DNA of 64,000 bases, from positions 4,898,001 to 4,962,000 of the forward strand of contig NZ_CP026029.1 in the NCBI RefSeq assembly GCF_023520895.1, in the 5' to 3' direction. The number at the start of each line of letters is the position of its first letter. The stretch's first letter is position 1. A model generated the notes under the pieces. It was not told where the DNA came from. It ran no database searches and worked only from the letters and a program-made list of their open reading frames with translations. This stretch comes from Paenibacillus sp. PK3_47. GTDB lineage: Bacteria > Bacillota > Bacilli > Paenibacillales > Paenibacillaceae. Of the stretch, positions 1 to 8,179 are shown one piece after another. Position numbers and translations under genes: made by a program.

Positions 1-1
1 T

Positions 2-535
2 CGCGCGGACTTGATGGACAAGTGTAACTTGCACACGATTTTGCGGCTTCCTACAGGTATTTTTTATGCTCAAGGGGTTAAGACGAATGTTCTATTTTTC
101 ACCCGTGAGAAGACGGATAAGGACAGTACAAAGAACGTTTGGGTATACGACCTGCGGACAAATATGCCGAGCTTCGGGAAGCGAACTCCGCTGACTACTG
201 CGCATTTTGATGCGTTTGTAGAAGCTTTTACGGCGGCTGATCGTAGTAGTGTACAGGATGAGAGATTTAATATATTTACTCGTGAGGACATCCGTAAAAA
301 GGACGATAGTCTGGATATTGGACTGATTGCGGATGAGTCATTATCTGCTTATGATAATTTGCCTGATCCAATTGAATCGGCGGAATTGGCGATTGCTAAG
401 CTGGACGAAGCCATGACCCTGTTGCTTGAAGTTGTAGCGGAGCTTAAGTCGGTAGAAAGCAAATCAGAATATACCGCTGAAGATCGTCAAGAGCTGCTTC
501 AGGTTGCTGAGACTCGTGGAGAGTATAACGTATGA
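2..535 (+). CDS. hsdM: Type I restriction-modification DNA methyltransferase subunit, C-terminal fragment
   Basis: The reading frame is already open at the window edge, so only the last 177 codons are present. HsdM is the N6-adenine methylating subunit of type I restriction enzymes. The motif RLPTGIFYAQGVKTNVLFF (about residues 16-34 of the fragment) and the following VWVYDLRTNMPSFGKR block are typical of the part after the NPPF catalytic motif, which lies outside the window. The C-terminal tail is helical and charged, as expected for contact with HsdS. Its TGA overlaps the hsdS ATG (ATGA), so the two are translationally coupled. The family call is firm; completeness upstream cannot be judged. 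Confidence 0.9.
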   Translation, partial: RADLMDKCNLHTILRLPTGIFYAQGVKTNVLFFTREKTDKDSTKNVWVYDLRTNMPSFGKRTPLTTAHFDAFVEAFTAADRSSVQDERFNIFTREDIRKKDDSLDIGLIADESLSAYDNLPDPIESAELAIAKLDEAMTLLLEVVAELKSVESKSEYTAEDRQELLQVAETRGEYNV

Positions 536-1938
536 GTAAGAATAAAGGAAAGACAGCAGAGGAATTACTGCAAGAGGCGTTGGTTCCTGTGGAGGAACAG
601 CCTTATAAAGTACCTGAAAATTGGGTATGGGTTAAGCTAGGCAATATTTCTGTGATAAAAAGAGGAGCTTCTCCAAGACCTAAAGGTGATCCTAAATACT
701 TCAATGGATTAATTCCATGGTTGAAAATTTCGGACGTAACTAAACAAGGTAAGTATATATTTGAAACCGAAGATACTGTAACTGAAGAAGGAAAAGAGAA
801 AAGTGTTTGGGTGGAGCCTGATACAATCGTATTAAGTATTAGTGCATCCGTCGGGCGTCCAGCAATAACTAAAGTTGGGGTTTGTATACACGATGGGTTT
901 GTTAAAATTGAAGAAAATAAGGAAATATTAAATAAAGAATATCTTTATTATTACTTAGTTGCAGCATTAAACAGAATGCTTAATAAAGCCAAAGGTGCGG
1001 CACAGGTTAATATAAATTCAGAAGTTGTAAAGAATTTAGAAGTAGCATTGCCACCGATTATAGAACAAAAACGAATTGCTGGTAAAGTCGAAAGACTACT
1101 TAATAAAATCAATCAAGCCAAACAACTAATCGAAGAAGCCAAAGAAACATTTGAACTTCGTCGAGCGGCAATTTTGGAGAGGGCTTTTCGTGGGGAGTTG
1201 ACGGAGAAGTGGCAGAGTGTGGAATGTGAAACACAATCTACAGAAAAGGAAACTCCTTTTAAATTACCTGAAGGTTGGCGTTGGAGTACAGTTGAAGCAA
1301 TATGTGAGGACATAATCGATTGTCCACATTCGACTCCTAAATACGTTGAGGAAGGTATTCCAGCTCTAAGAACATCAGATATAGGATTTGCAAAAATTGA
1401 TTTATCAGATTCAAAAAAGGTATCTGAAGAAGAGTATATGGAACGTACTAAGAGAACAATTCCTAAGTATGGTGATGTGATCTACTGTCGAGAAGGAGCA
1501 GGGATCATGATGAATGCTGGTAATGCTGGAATGATCGAAGATCAAAAGGTATGTTTAGCCCAAAGACTTGTTTTACTTAGACCAAATCCTAGTATAGTTC
1601 AATATAAATACTTCTTGTTTGGAATGAATTCATTAATCATTTTTAAGCAAGCCATGAAAAATGTTTCTCAAACGACTTCACCAAGGGTTAACGTAACTAC
1701 TATTCGAAAGTTCATGTTCCCTGTTGCACCAATTGAAGTACAAACTGAAATAATCAAAAAAATCGAAACGTTACTTGAAAAAGAATCATTAATTGATTTT
1801 GAAAGCTTATCAAAGATATTGGGAAATATTGAGAAGTCAATCGTTACAAAATCCTTGCGGGGAGAACTTGACACAAACGACCCAAGCGAGGAAAGTGCAT
1901 TGAAGCTTTTAGAGGATTTTCTGGCAAACAGCAAATAA
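532..1938 (+). CDS. hsdS: Type I restriction-modification specificity subunit
   Basis: The product is 468 aa, normal for HsdS, which chooses the bipartite DNA target for the methylase and the nuclease. Two target-recognition domains can be seen: the first opens with [18 protein letters not shown] (about residues 28-45), the second with [13 protein letters not shown] (about 244-256). Between them lies the conserved helical spacer ([19 protein letters not shown] then [15 protein letters not shown], about 187-228), and a shorter copy of the helix with SLRGELD closes the protein. The start overlaps the hsdM stop. The gene is much more AT-rich than DNA beyond 2 kb, which suggests horizontal gain. 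A terminator follows directly. Target sequence cannot be predicted. Confidence 0.93.
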   Translation: MSKNKGKTAEELLQEALVPVEEQPYKVPENWVWVKLGNISVIKRGASPRPKGDPKYFNGLIPWLKISDVTKQGKYIFETEDTVTEEGKEKSVWVEPDTIVLSISASVGRPAITKVGVCIHDGFVKIEENKEILNKEYLYYYLVAALNRMLNKAKGAAQVNINSEVVKNLEVALPPIIEQKRIAGKVERLLNKINQAKQLIEEAKETFELRRAAILERAFRGELTEKWQSVECETQSTEKETPFKLPEGWRWSTVEAICEDIIDCPHSTPKYVEEGIPALRTSDIGFAKIDLSDSKKVSEEEYMERTKRTIPKYGDVIYCREGAGIMMNAGNAGMIEDQKVCLAQRLVLLRPNPSIVQYKYFLFGMNSLIIFKQAMKNVSQTTSPRVNVTTIRKFMFPVAPIEVQTEIIKKIETLLEKESLIDFESLSKILGNIEKSIVTKSLRGELDTNDPSEESALKLLEDFLANSK

Positions 1939-1943
1939 ACAAC

Positions 1944-1969
1944 AAAGGCACCCGATTGGGTGTCTTTTT
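1944..1969 (+). terminator. Rho-independent terminator of the hsd operon
   Basis: AAAGGCACCC, a four-base loop, GGGTGTCTTTTT. It starts six bases after the hsdS stop and marks the right end of the restriction cluster. Confidence 0.8.
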
Positions 1970-1985
1970 CGTAAGCACCTTGGCG

Positions 1986-2813
1986 ATACGAAGCCCAGCC
2001 TTCGTTCATGATCTTCGTCTCCATCTGCGGCCAGAAATAGAGCATCTCGTCACGGAGCATGGTCATAATGTCGCGCTGCCAGTCCTCAAGCACTGTCGAG
2101 TATTGCTGGATGAACCAGACGATGTCTTTTTCCGGCTCCGGAGGGAAGTTGCGTCTGGCCGCAGGGTCCGGTCCCTGGACAGCGGCTTTGGCCTGATCGA
2201 GATTCCACAGCTCACTGTAGGGGCTTGGCGCAGACTGAGGCGCAGGTGTATCTTTGCGTTCTTTCATTTTGGCTTCCAGCAGATCACTTTTGCCCAGCTT
2301 GCGCGGCTGGATCAGACTGGGATCAATATGCTCCTGAATCGCCAGCACGGAGTCAATAAAGCTCTCAACGGCATCTGTCCCGTAAGTCACCGAGTAACCG
2401 GCTATCCGGTCAGCTGTGGCTGACATGCTCTCGACCATATCCCGGTTGGATGCAGAAAAACGCATATTGTTTTTGAAAAAATCGCAATGCGCCAGCACAT
2501 GCGCCACGATCAGCTTGTTCTGGATCAGCGAATTCCCGTCTAGCAGGAAGGCATAACACGGATTGGAGTTGATAACGAGCTCATAGATTTTGCTGAGGCC
2601 GAAGTCGTACTGCGATTTCATTTTGTGAAAAGTCTTACCGAAGCTCCAGTGCCCGAACCGGGTAGGCATCCCATAGGCACCAAAAGTATAAATAATGTCA
2701 GCCGGACATATCTCATAACGCATCGGATAAAAATCAAGCCCGAACCCGGTAGCAATCTCCGTAATCTCGGCAATTGACCGTTCGAGCGCTTTGATCTCAT
2801 CTTCACCAGGCAT
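1986..2813 (-). pseudogene. spoVR: SpoVR family protein, 3'-truncated
   Basis: SpoVR is a conserved protein needed for normal spore cortex formation and usually encoded as part of the PrkA/YhbH/SpoVR set. The start ATG at 2813 has a GGGAGGAG site 11 bases upstream. About 276 codons match the family (for example [20 protein letters not shown] and [17 protein letters not shown]), ending at NEGWASY near 1986. Intact SpoVR continues with WH and a further 150 or more residues. Here the frame instead runs into RQGAYEKD, through the hsd terminator and antisense to hsdS, stopping at 1668. The gene is therefore broken exactly at the edge of the restriction cluster. The remainder might lie upstream of hsdR, outside the window. 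Confidence 0.85.
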
Positions 2814-3074
2814 GATCCATCGCTCCTCCCAGCTTGCTGCCTGCCGCAAATGGTTCTGATCTGCGCCGCAGCCGTTCCTATATAGGAACACGTTTCTTAG
2901 TTATGTATATGGGCGGGAGGGGGAGAGTATGTTGGGGAGAAAGAAGTAGGGAGACATTATATGAACTATGTGATAATGAAGGAGTAAACACGAAGAAACG
3001 GGTTAAGAATGCTTTTGAAAAATCAGTGAACCAAAGATCCAGAAATGGCTTGTTGAGACTGAAGTGTTTAGGAC

Positions 3075-3122
3075 AAAAAATAGCCTAACCCCGTAGCTAA
3101 TGCTTCTGTGGGCTAGGCTATT
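3075..3122 (-). terminator. Terminator of the small toxin-antitoxin-like operon
   Basis: The stem AATAGCCTA-CCC pairs with GGG-TAGGCTATT, followed on the minus strand by a run of six T. It overlaps the stop codon of the downstream gene of the pair. Confidence 0.75.
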
Positions 3123-3441
3123 CTTCATCTGGATCGATTCCCCAAAAAATATAATGCGATAACCCTGTATTTGCAAAGTAAAAAGCGTCGACATACACTT
3201 CGCGAAGCTCCTCGTCAATCCTGTATATAATGATTACGTTACTGATTAGCAGCCAGTAGTATCCGTTAAACTCAAAACCAGGAAAGTCCGATATTCCATC
3301 AGCCTTGTATTGGGGTTCATCCTCCAGAATATTTATAGAACGCTTAAAAACGTTTGTTGGATCTACTTTAAACTTGCCCATGCGGGCGAGAGCTACCCGA
3401 GCGTAAGTGGTCCACAGAACATTGTAACTGTCATTGTTCAT
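3118..3441 (-). CDS. Small protein, possible RelE/ParE-like toxin
   Basis: This 107-aa protein is the second gene of a two-gene operon; its ATG lies inside the 3' end of the upstream gene (11-base overlap). The layout of an N-terminal helical part (residues 10-45, RVALARMGKFKVDP, NVFKRSINILEDEP), then beta strands GYYWLLISNVIIIYRIDE and REVYVDAFYFA, resembles the RelE/ParE fold, in which the strands carry the ribonuclease or gyrase-poisoning surface. I do not see a clear catalytic Arg/His pattern, so toxicity is inference from fold-like layout and operon order. It could be an unrelated small protein. Confidence 0.5.
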   Translation of the reverse strand: MNNDSYNVLWTTYARVALARMGKFKVDPTNVFKRSINILEDEPQYKADGISDFPGFEFNGYYWLLISNVIIIYRIDEELREVYVDAFYFANTGLSHYIFWGIDPDEE

Positions 3442-3733
3442 TCTGGACCTCTTTCAGTAATTGAGCAAATTCCTCTTCGTTGTTACTGTATGTTGAAATT
3501 CCATTTTCGCGGTCTCGATGGGCTTGTCGGAGCTGGGACAAAACGCCTTCATCTTTAAAAATGACTGAAGTCATTCGCTTCTTTTGTTCTTCTGTAAATG
3601 TAGGCTGTTCATCTTTTCTTTGCAGCGTAACATTGAATCCAAAGTTTTCTTCAATTAGCTGGACCAGGTCTTTAAGGTCTACGTAAGATTTGCCCTGAAA
3701 ACTTTGCTCTAATTGTTCCTTGGAAATTGACAT
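3431..3733 (-). CDS. Small acidic/helical protein, possible antitoxin partner
   Basis: A 100-aa soluble protein, first gene of the pair, overlapping the next gene by 11 bases. ATG at 3733 is preceded on the minus strand by AAAGGAGAGTG, a good ribosome site. The sequence is charged and mostly helical (EQLEQSFQGKSYVDLKDLVQ, then FTEEQKKRMTSVIFKDEG), without a recognisable MazE, Phd or HTH motif. Order (putative antitoxin first, overlapping toxin second), size and co-transcription fit a type II toxin-antitoxin module, but I do not recognise the family. Function unassigned. Confidence 0.5.
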   Translation of the reverse strand: MSISKEQLEQSFQGKSYVDLKDLVQLIEENFGFNVTLQRKDEQPTFTEEQKKRMTSVIFKDEGVLSQLRQAHRDRENGISTYSNNEEEFAQLLKEVQNEQ

Positions 3734-4046
3734 CTAGTTCACTCTCCTTTTGTTCAGTATATCACAAACCAATCCTGATTTTCGTCAAAGTTGATCAGCC
3801 GGCGGGAGAGAGTCCCGGCCGGTTATTTTTGTTCCCCGCAGAAATGCCGCTTATCTGTTCAAACGTTGCGATACAATTTCTTGGCGGAGCCGTAATGTAC
3901 TCAATTTTTCGCATACATCAGACTCAATCCCCCTAACGTTGGCCCATTTTCCTACATAAAGGATTTCCGCCCCGTTCGACGAATTAACACTATAACCTAG
4001 TTATTGGAAGATAGTGTCTTGAAGCAGAAAGGAGCAGTTCACACTC
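3734..4046. other. Gene-free gap with a GC stem-loop and a solitary repeat unit
   Basis: About 310 bases between the small minus-strand operon and the 4047 gene. It holds a strong stem-loop at 3797-3824 (CCGGCGGG / CCCGGCCGG, followed by TTATTTTT on the plus strand) with no gene in front of it, and a single reversed copy of the 51-bp array unit at 3893-3920. No convincing reading frame. Confidence 0.6.
3893..3920 (-). repeat. Solitary copy of the 51-bp array hairpin unit
   Basis: Read on the minus strand it contains TGTATGCGAAAAATTGAGTACA, matching the 22-nt core TGTATGCGAAAAAGCGAGTACA of the tandem array at 39551-40118 except for a short stretch at the loop end. The outer stem TGTAT/GTACA is kept. 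This shows the unit is interspersed, not confined to the array. Confidence 0.7.
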
Positions 4047-4397
4047 ATGAACCAGCAGCGTTCAAAAAAGAAACTGATTATCCGCCTCACAGCAGCCATC
4101 ATCTTTATCGGACTCGCGGTATGGATAGGCTTTTTTATCAAAAACACGTTTTTCCCGACGTACGAGCCGTTCACCGTAAATCAGCAGCGGGAGCTGTCGA
4201 GCCCAAAGTACGGGACCTATGTCTACCGCGGAACGGCAGATCAGACGGAATACGATGGCAAAATCAAGCGGAAGGCCCTCGGAATCACGCAGACCGGTGA
4301 CCGCATTGTTGAGCTGAAGGACGACCCGGAGCATCATTACTTTATATTAATTTTTAATACCGAAATGCCGTGGTGGGATTTGTACGAAAAAGAGTGA
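4047..4397 (+). CDS. Hypothetical membrane-anchored protein
   Basis: 116 aa. Residues 4-9 are basic (QRSKKK) and followed by one hydrophobic helix (about 10-30, IIRLTAAIIFIGLAVWIGFF), so the protein is probably an N-in single-pass protein with an extracellular domain of about 85 residues. AAAGGAG sits 12 bases before the ATG. No family recognised. It stands alone between the toxin-antitoxin-like pair and the two-component system, transcribed in the direction of the latter, with 178 bases separating them. The outer domain has two Trp (PWWDLYEKE) at its very end and no cysteine. Confidence 0.7.
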   Translation: MNQQRSKKKLIIRLTAAIIFIGLAVWIGFFIKNTFFPTYEPFTVNQQRELSSPKYGTYVYRGTADQTEYDGKIKRKALGITQTGDRIVELKDDPEHHYFILIFNTEMPWWDLYEKE

Positions 4398-4575
4398 CCG
4401 CCGCATAACAGCTGCAAAACAGCTGCATCCAGCCGCATAACATCCGGGAACTGCCCAGGTTAGGACTTCTCTTCAAACGCAGTGTAAGCCACGCTAATCC
4501 AAAATGTTGCTGCTCTCCTGCAGCGAAGTTGCTATACTTTAACCTAATGACAGGTTGATGCAGGAGGGTGCAGAA

Positions 4576-5295
4576 ATGGCGCAGCGTGTGCTGTTGATTG
4601 AGGATGATAGGGACATTAGTACAATGGTAAGCTCTTATCTGGCGAGAGAGGGCTATGAGGTGGAGGCGGCTTTTGACGGCGAGGCTGCGGAACAAAAAAT
4701 ACATAACAGCGGTCCCTACGACCTGGTGCTGCTGGATTTGATGCTGCCGGGGCGCAGCGGTATGGATATACTCCAGACCATCCGGGCCGGAAGCCTGGTG
4801 CCGGTGCTGATCATGTCTGCCAAGGATAGCGATGTGGACAAGGCCCTGGGGCTTGGATTTGGTGCGGACGACTATATTACAAAGCCTTTTTCGATGATCG
4901 AGCTGGCAGCCAGGGTAAAGGCGGCAATCCGCAGGGCGGGATACGCCTCTGTCCGTTCCGGCACGGATAGCAGCCTCTCAGACAAAACAAATACAATCTC
5001 CCTGCGCGGACTGACTGTCGATCTCGGCAATTTCTCTGTGCTGAAGAACGGGGAGGAGCTGAAGCTGACCGCCAAGGAATTCCACATCCTGAAGCTGTTT
5101 GTCAGCCATCCCGGCAGAGTCTATACCAAAGCGCAGATTTACAGTCTCGTCTGGGAAGAGGATTACTATGGTGATGAGAATGTGATCAATGTACATATGC
5201 GGAGATTAAGAGAGAAGATTGAGGACGACCCGTCACACCCGGAATATATCAAAACCCTGTGGGGAATCGGCTACAAGCTGGAGGATACGCCCTGA
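4576..5295 (+). CDS. OmpR/PhoB-type response regulator
   Basis: 239 aa. The receiver domain (about 1-120) has the acidic pair D10/D11, phospho-acceptor D54 in LVLLDLMLPG and K103 in YITKPF. A winged-helix domain follows (about 140-235; KLTAKEFHILKLFVSHPGRV, INVHMRRLREKIED). ATG 4576 is chosen because AGGAGGG lies eight bases upstream; an in-frame earlier ATG has no such site. The stop overlaps the kinase start (TGATG). With the kinase and the following ABC exporter it forms a typical peptide-antibiotic response module; the regulated promoter is probably the one before 6333. Confidence 0.92.
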   Translation: MAQRVLLIEDDRDISTMVSSYLAREGYEVEAAFDGEAAEQKIHNSGPYDLVLLDLMLPGRSGMDILQTIRAGSLVPVLIMSAKDSDVDKALGLGFGADDYITKPFSMIELAARVKAAIRRAGYASVRSGTDSSLSDKTNTISLRGLTVDLGNFSVLKNGEELKLTAKEFHILKLFVSHPGRVYTKAQIYSLVWEEDYYGDENVINVHMRRLREKIEDDPSHPEYIKTLWGIGYKLEDTP

Positions 5296-6230
5296 TGACA
5301 GTCTTTCTCTGTATGATCATTGTTCTGCTTCTGCTGGTGATCCTGCGGCAGTATATAAATGCCCGGCAGCACGCCAGGCAGCTGGAATATACACATACCA
5401 AGCTGGAGGGCATTATTGCTGCGGGTTCGCATGAAAGACTGCTTGTCTTTGACAGCAGTCCGGCGCTGCAAAAGCTGCTGACCGACCTTAACCGGCTGCT
5501 CGATGTCAATCATAAGGGAGCTGTGGAGCGCGCCCGGATGGAGAAATCCATGCGGAACATGCTTGCGAATATTTCCCATGACCTTAAGACTCCGCTGACG
5601 GTGGTGCTCGGTTACATAGAGACCATTCTGCAGGACGGCGGGATGCAGCCTGAGGAACGCGAGCGGATGCTGCGGACCATTCACGGCAAGGCGGAGGAGG
5701 TCATCTCGCTGATGAACCGTTTTTTTGATCTGGCCAAGCTGGAGTCCGGGGATAAGGAAATCCCGCTTCACAGGATTGAGGTTGGCGAAGTGTGCCGGAA
5801 GAATCTGCTTTCCTTTTACGACCGGGTCACTGCAGGCGGCAGTGAGGTGCAGCTGGACATTCCCGATGAACCGGTCTACATTTTGGGCAACGAGGAAGCG
5901 CTGGACCGGGTGCTCTCCAATCTGCTGGCCAATGCCATAACCTACGGCGGTGCCGGCGGCATACTTGGGCTGAAGCTGCACAGTGATGAGGAACAGGTGT
6001 GTATTGAGGTATGGGACCGGGGCAAAGGAATTGCCGAGAGCCATCAGGATAAAGTGTTCGAACGGCTGTACACGCTGGAAGATTCACGCAACAAGGACTA
6101 CCAGGGCAGCGGTCTCGGCCTCACCATCACCAAAAGACTGACCGAGCAAATGAACGGAACCATCTCGCTGCACAGCAAGCCTTTTGTCAAAACCGTCTTC
6201 ACCCTGACCTTCCGCCGAATGAATTTCTGA
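5295..6230 (+). CDS. Sensor histidine kinase with one short N-terminal membrane helix
   Basis: 311 aa, translationally coupled to the regulator (TGATG). One hydrophobic helix (about 3-18) is followed by a coiled linker and no extracellular sensor domain, so sensing is probably within the membrane or through the neighbouring transporter. The HisKA box ANISHDLKTPLTVVLGYIE carries H95. The ATPase domain shows N-box SNLLANAITYGG, G1 box WDRGKGI and G2 box GSGLGLTI. Kinases of this layout commonly sit with ABC-2 exporters giving resistance to bacitracin or lantibiotics; the actual signal is not visible from sequence. Confidence 0.9.
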   Translation: MTVFLCMIIVLLLLVILRQYINARQHARQLEYTHTKLEGIIAAGSHERLLVFDSSPALQKLLTDLNRLLDVNHKGAVERARMEKSMRNMLANISHDLKTPLTVVLGYIETILQDGGMQPEERERMLRTIHGKAEEVISLMNRFFDLAKLESGDKEIPLHRIEVGEVCRKNLLSFYDRVTAGGSEVQLDIPDEPVYILGNEEALDRVLSNLLANAITYGGAGGILGLKLHSDEEQVCIEVWDRGKGIAESHQDKVFERLYTLEDSRNKDYQGSGLGLTITKRLTEQMNGTISLHSKPFVKTVFTLTFRRMNF

Positions 6231-6234
6231 GCAG

Positions 6235-6288
6235 CTTAAGAATTTCGTAAGATTCAGGTAATAAAAAAGAAAATTCCGCCCTGTACAA
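6235..6288 (+). promoter_or_regulatory. Probable response-regulator-dependent promoter of the ABC exporter
   Basis: Two direct half-sites, CTTAAG (6235-6240) and CGTAAG (6246-6251), are spaced 11 bases, one helical turn, as expected for a dimer of an OmpR-type regulator. A TACAAT -10 element lies at 6283-6288 with only a poor -35, which suggests activator dependence. Confidence 0.5.
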
Positions 6289-6332
6289 TAAAACTCAAGA
6301 AGAACAAAACGAAGTCAAAGGGGTAAACGGAT

Positions 6333-7250
6333 ATGACAGCCATATTGCGGACATGGGATTTAACCAAGGTCTTTCAGGGCAAGGAAGTCGTGAACAGCGT
6401 CAACATGAATATTAAGCAGGGTGAGATTTACGGTTTTCTTGGACCCAACGGTGCAGGCAAAACTACGGTGATGAAAATGATCACGAATCTGGTCAAGCCG
6501 ACGGCGGGGGAGATTGAATTTTTCGGGGAGAAAATGACGGCCCGTTCTTATGAAATGCTGAAGCGCATGGGCAGCATCATTGAGTACCCTGTGTTCTATG
6601 ACAAGCTGTCTGCCAAGGAAAATCTGGAGCTGCACGGTGAATACATGGGCTACTACGAGCCGAAGGCGATTAAGGAAGCGCTGGAGCTGGTGAAGCTAAC
6701 GGGCACAGATCATAAGCCTGTTAAGCAGTTCTCTCTGGGGATGAAGCAGCGGCTGGGCATTGCCCGGGCCGTGATGACCAAGCCGGAGCTGCTCATTCTG
6801 GATGAACCGATCAACGGTCTGGACCCGCTGGGCATCAAGGAGCTGCGCGAGGTGTTCCGGATGCTGAGCCGGGAATATGGAATGACGCTGCTGATCTCCA
6901 GCCACATTCTGGGGGAGATTGAACAGATCGCCGACACTATCGGCGTGATCCGTGAGGGTGTTCTGGTCGAGGAAGTGGCGATGGATACGATCCGCAGCCG
7001 GAATACACAGTATATCGAGCTTATTACTCACGAGGCAACAAAAGCTGTGTACGTCCTGGAGCATAAACTGGGATTATCCAACTATAAAATTCTGGACTCC
7101 CGGACCCTGCGGATTTATGACGATGTCTCCCCGCTTGCGCTGAACAAGTCCATGGCGGATGCCGGTGTCGAGCTGGAAGGGCTGAGCAAGAAGCATCACT
7201 CGCTGGAAGATTATTTTGTGGAACTGATGGGGGGTGACGGCGTTGCTTAA
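6333..7250 (+). CDS. ABC transporter ATP-binding protein, bacitracin/lantibiotic-resistance (BcrA-like) type
   Basis: 305 aa. Walker A GPNGAGKTT (about 37-45), signature SLGMKQRLGIA (about 133-143), Walker B LLILDEPINGLDP (about 153-165) and the H-loop in LLISSHILGEIEQIAD are all intact. The C-terminal 80 residues form the extra domain common in BcrA-like exporters. The gene follows the kinase by about 100 bases containing its own promoter and overlaps the permease start by 17 bases. It should power export or expulsion of a membrane-active peptide by the next gene product; substrate unknown. Confidence 0.9.
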   Translation: MTAILRTWDLTKVFQGKEVVNSVNMNIKQGEIYGFLGPNGAGKTTVMKMITNLVKPTAGEIEFFGEKMTARSYEMLKRMGSIIEYPVFYDKLSAKENLELHGEYMGYYEPKAIKEALELVKLTGTDHKPVKQFSLGMKQRLGIARAVMTKPELLILDEPINGLDPLGIKELREVFRMLSREYGMTLLISSHILGEIEQIADTIGVIREGVLVEEVAMDTIRSRNTQYIELITHEATKAVYVLEHKLGLSNYKILDSRTLRIYDDVSPLALNKSMADAGVELEGLSKKHHSLEDYFVELMGGDGVA

Positions 7251-7923
7251 GCTGATGAGACTGGAGCTGCGTAAAAATAAAACCAGTTGGATCAAAGGCA
7301 TTCTGATCGTGAACCTGGCCATTCTCGCCTTTATGACGCTTGTCATTTTCACCGAAGAGGGCGAATTCAGCACCTTTACCGATGTTTTTGAAGGTCTGTA
7401 CGTTTTTGTAAACGGGACGTTTATCATTTATGCTTCTGTACTGCTGGCCAAACTGGTCATTGATGAGTTTAAAAATAACACGATTACCGTTCTGTTCATG
7501 TACCCGATTTCCCGCAAAAAGCTGATTTCTGCCAAATTAATGATCGTGTTCCTGTTCACCCTGATCAGCATCTTTGCCTCCGATATTATACTGAGTGTGC
7601 TTTTGGGAGGAATCGACTATTATGTGAAGGATGTAATCCAGGGACAGCTGACGGCCCAAATGCTCCTTACAGAGCTGCCAAGTATAGCACTTGATGCCGT
7701 ATATGCAGCGGGAATCGGTCTGATTCCATTATTCTTCGGTATGCGCAAAAAATCGGTTCCGGCCACCATTGTGACCGCGATCCTGGTTGTCAGCATGCTG
7801 TCATCGGGTTTTGGGAACTTCCGGCTGGGAAATCAGGCAGGGGTGGCTCTTTCCCTCAGCCTGATCGGGATTGGCATCGCCTATCTCTCCTTCCGCAATA
7901 TCGAACATAAGGACATTGCCTGA
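7234..7923 (+). CDS. ABC-2 type permease, partner of the BcrA-like ATPase
   Basis: 229 aa with about six hydrophobic segments (for example IKGILIVNLAILAFMTLVIF at 18-37, FLFTLISIFASDIILSVLLG, and a closing LSLSLIGIGIAYLSF). A cytoplasmic stretch PISRKKLISAKL precedes helix 3, as in ABC-2 subunits. GTG 7234 is taken as start because GATGGGG lies just before it and it gives the usual short basic lead (LMRLELRKNK); TTG 7243 or ATG 7255 are alternatives. The overlap with the ATPase gene implies coupled translation and a dimeric exporter. Confidence 0.85.
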   Translation: MTALLKLMRLELRKNKTSWIKGILIVNLAILAFMTLVIFTEEGEFSTFTDVFEGLYVFVNGTFIIYASVLLAKLVIDEFKNNTITVLFMYPISRKKLISAKLMIVFLFTLISIFASDIILSVLLGGIDYYVKDVIQGQLTAQMLLTELPSIALDAVYAAGIGLIPLFFGMRKKSVPATIVTAILVVSMLSSGFGNFRLGNQAGVALSLSLIGIGIAYLSFRNIEHKDIA

Positions 7924-7983
7924 TTTGAAGTATAATTACTGAGCCTCCGGCTGTGATGGACAATGGATGCGGCCCGCATCCGC

Positions 7984-8008
7984 AGCCCGTCTGCCGAGGG
8001 GCTTTTTT
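7984..8008 (+). terminator. Terminator after the ABC exporter
   Basis: AGCCC, loop, GGGGCT then six T. An additional palindrome GGATGCGG-C-CCGCATCC lies immediately upstream. Confidence 0.65.
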
Positions 8009-8179
8009 GCCTTGAAAACCGCATAACACCAGTGTTTTTGTTGGCGACCAAATGTAGATTTTTTGCTATAATAAAAAATAATTCAGGGATTTCTACATAA
8101 TTAGAGTTATTCCGCATTTTTCGGACAGACAGCACATAAGAGCAGCGGACAATGTTAGTTCAGGATGAGGAGGTGGGGT

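Noticed and set aside
1668-1985. C-terminal 106 codons of the spoVR frame as genuine protein
   Set aside because: They run through the hsd terminator and antisense to hsdS and do not resemble SpoVR.
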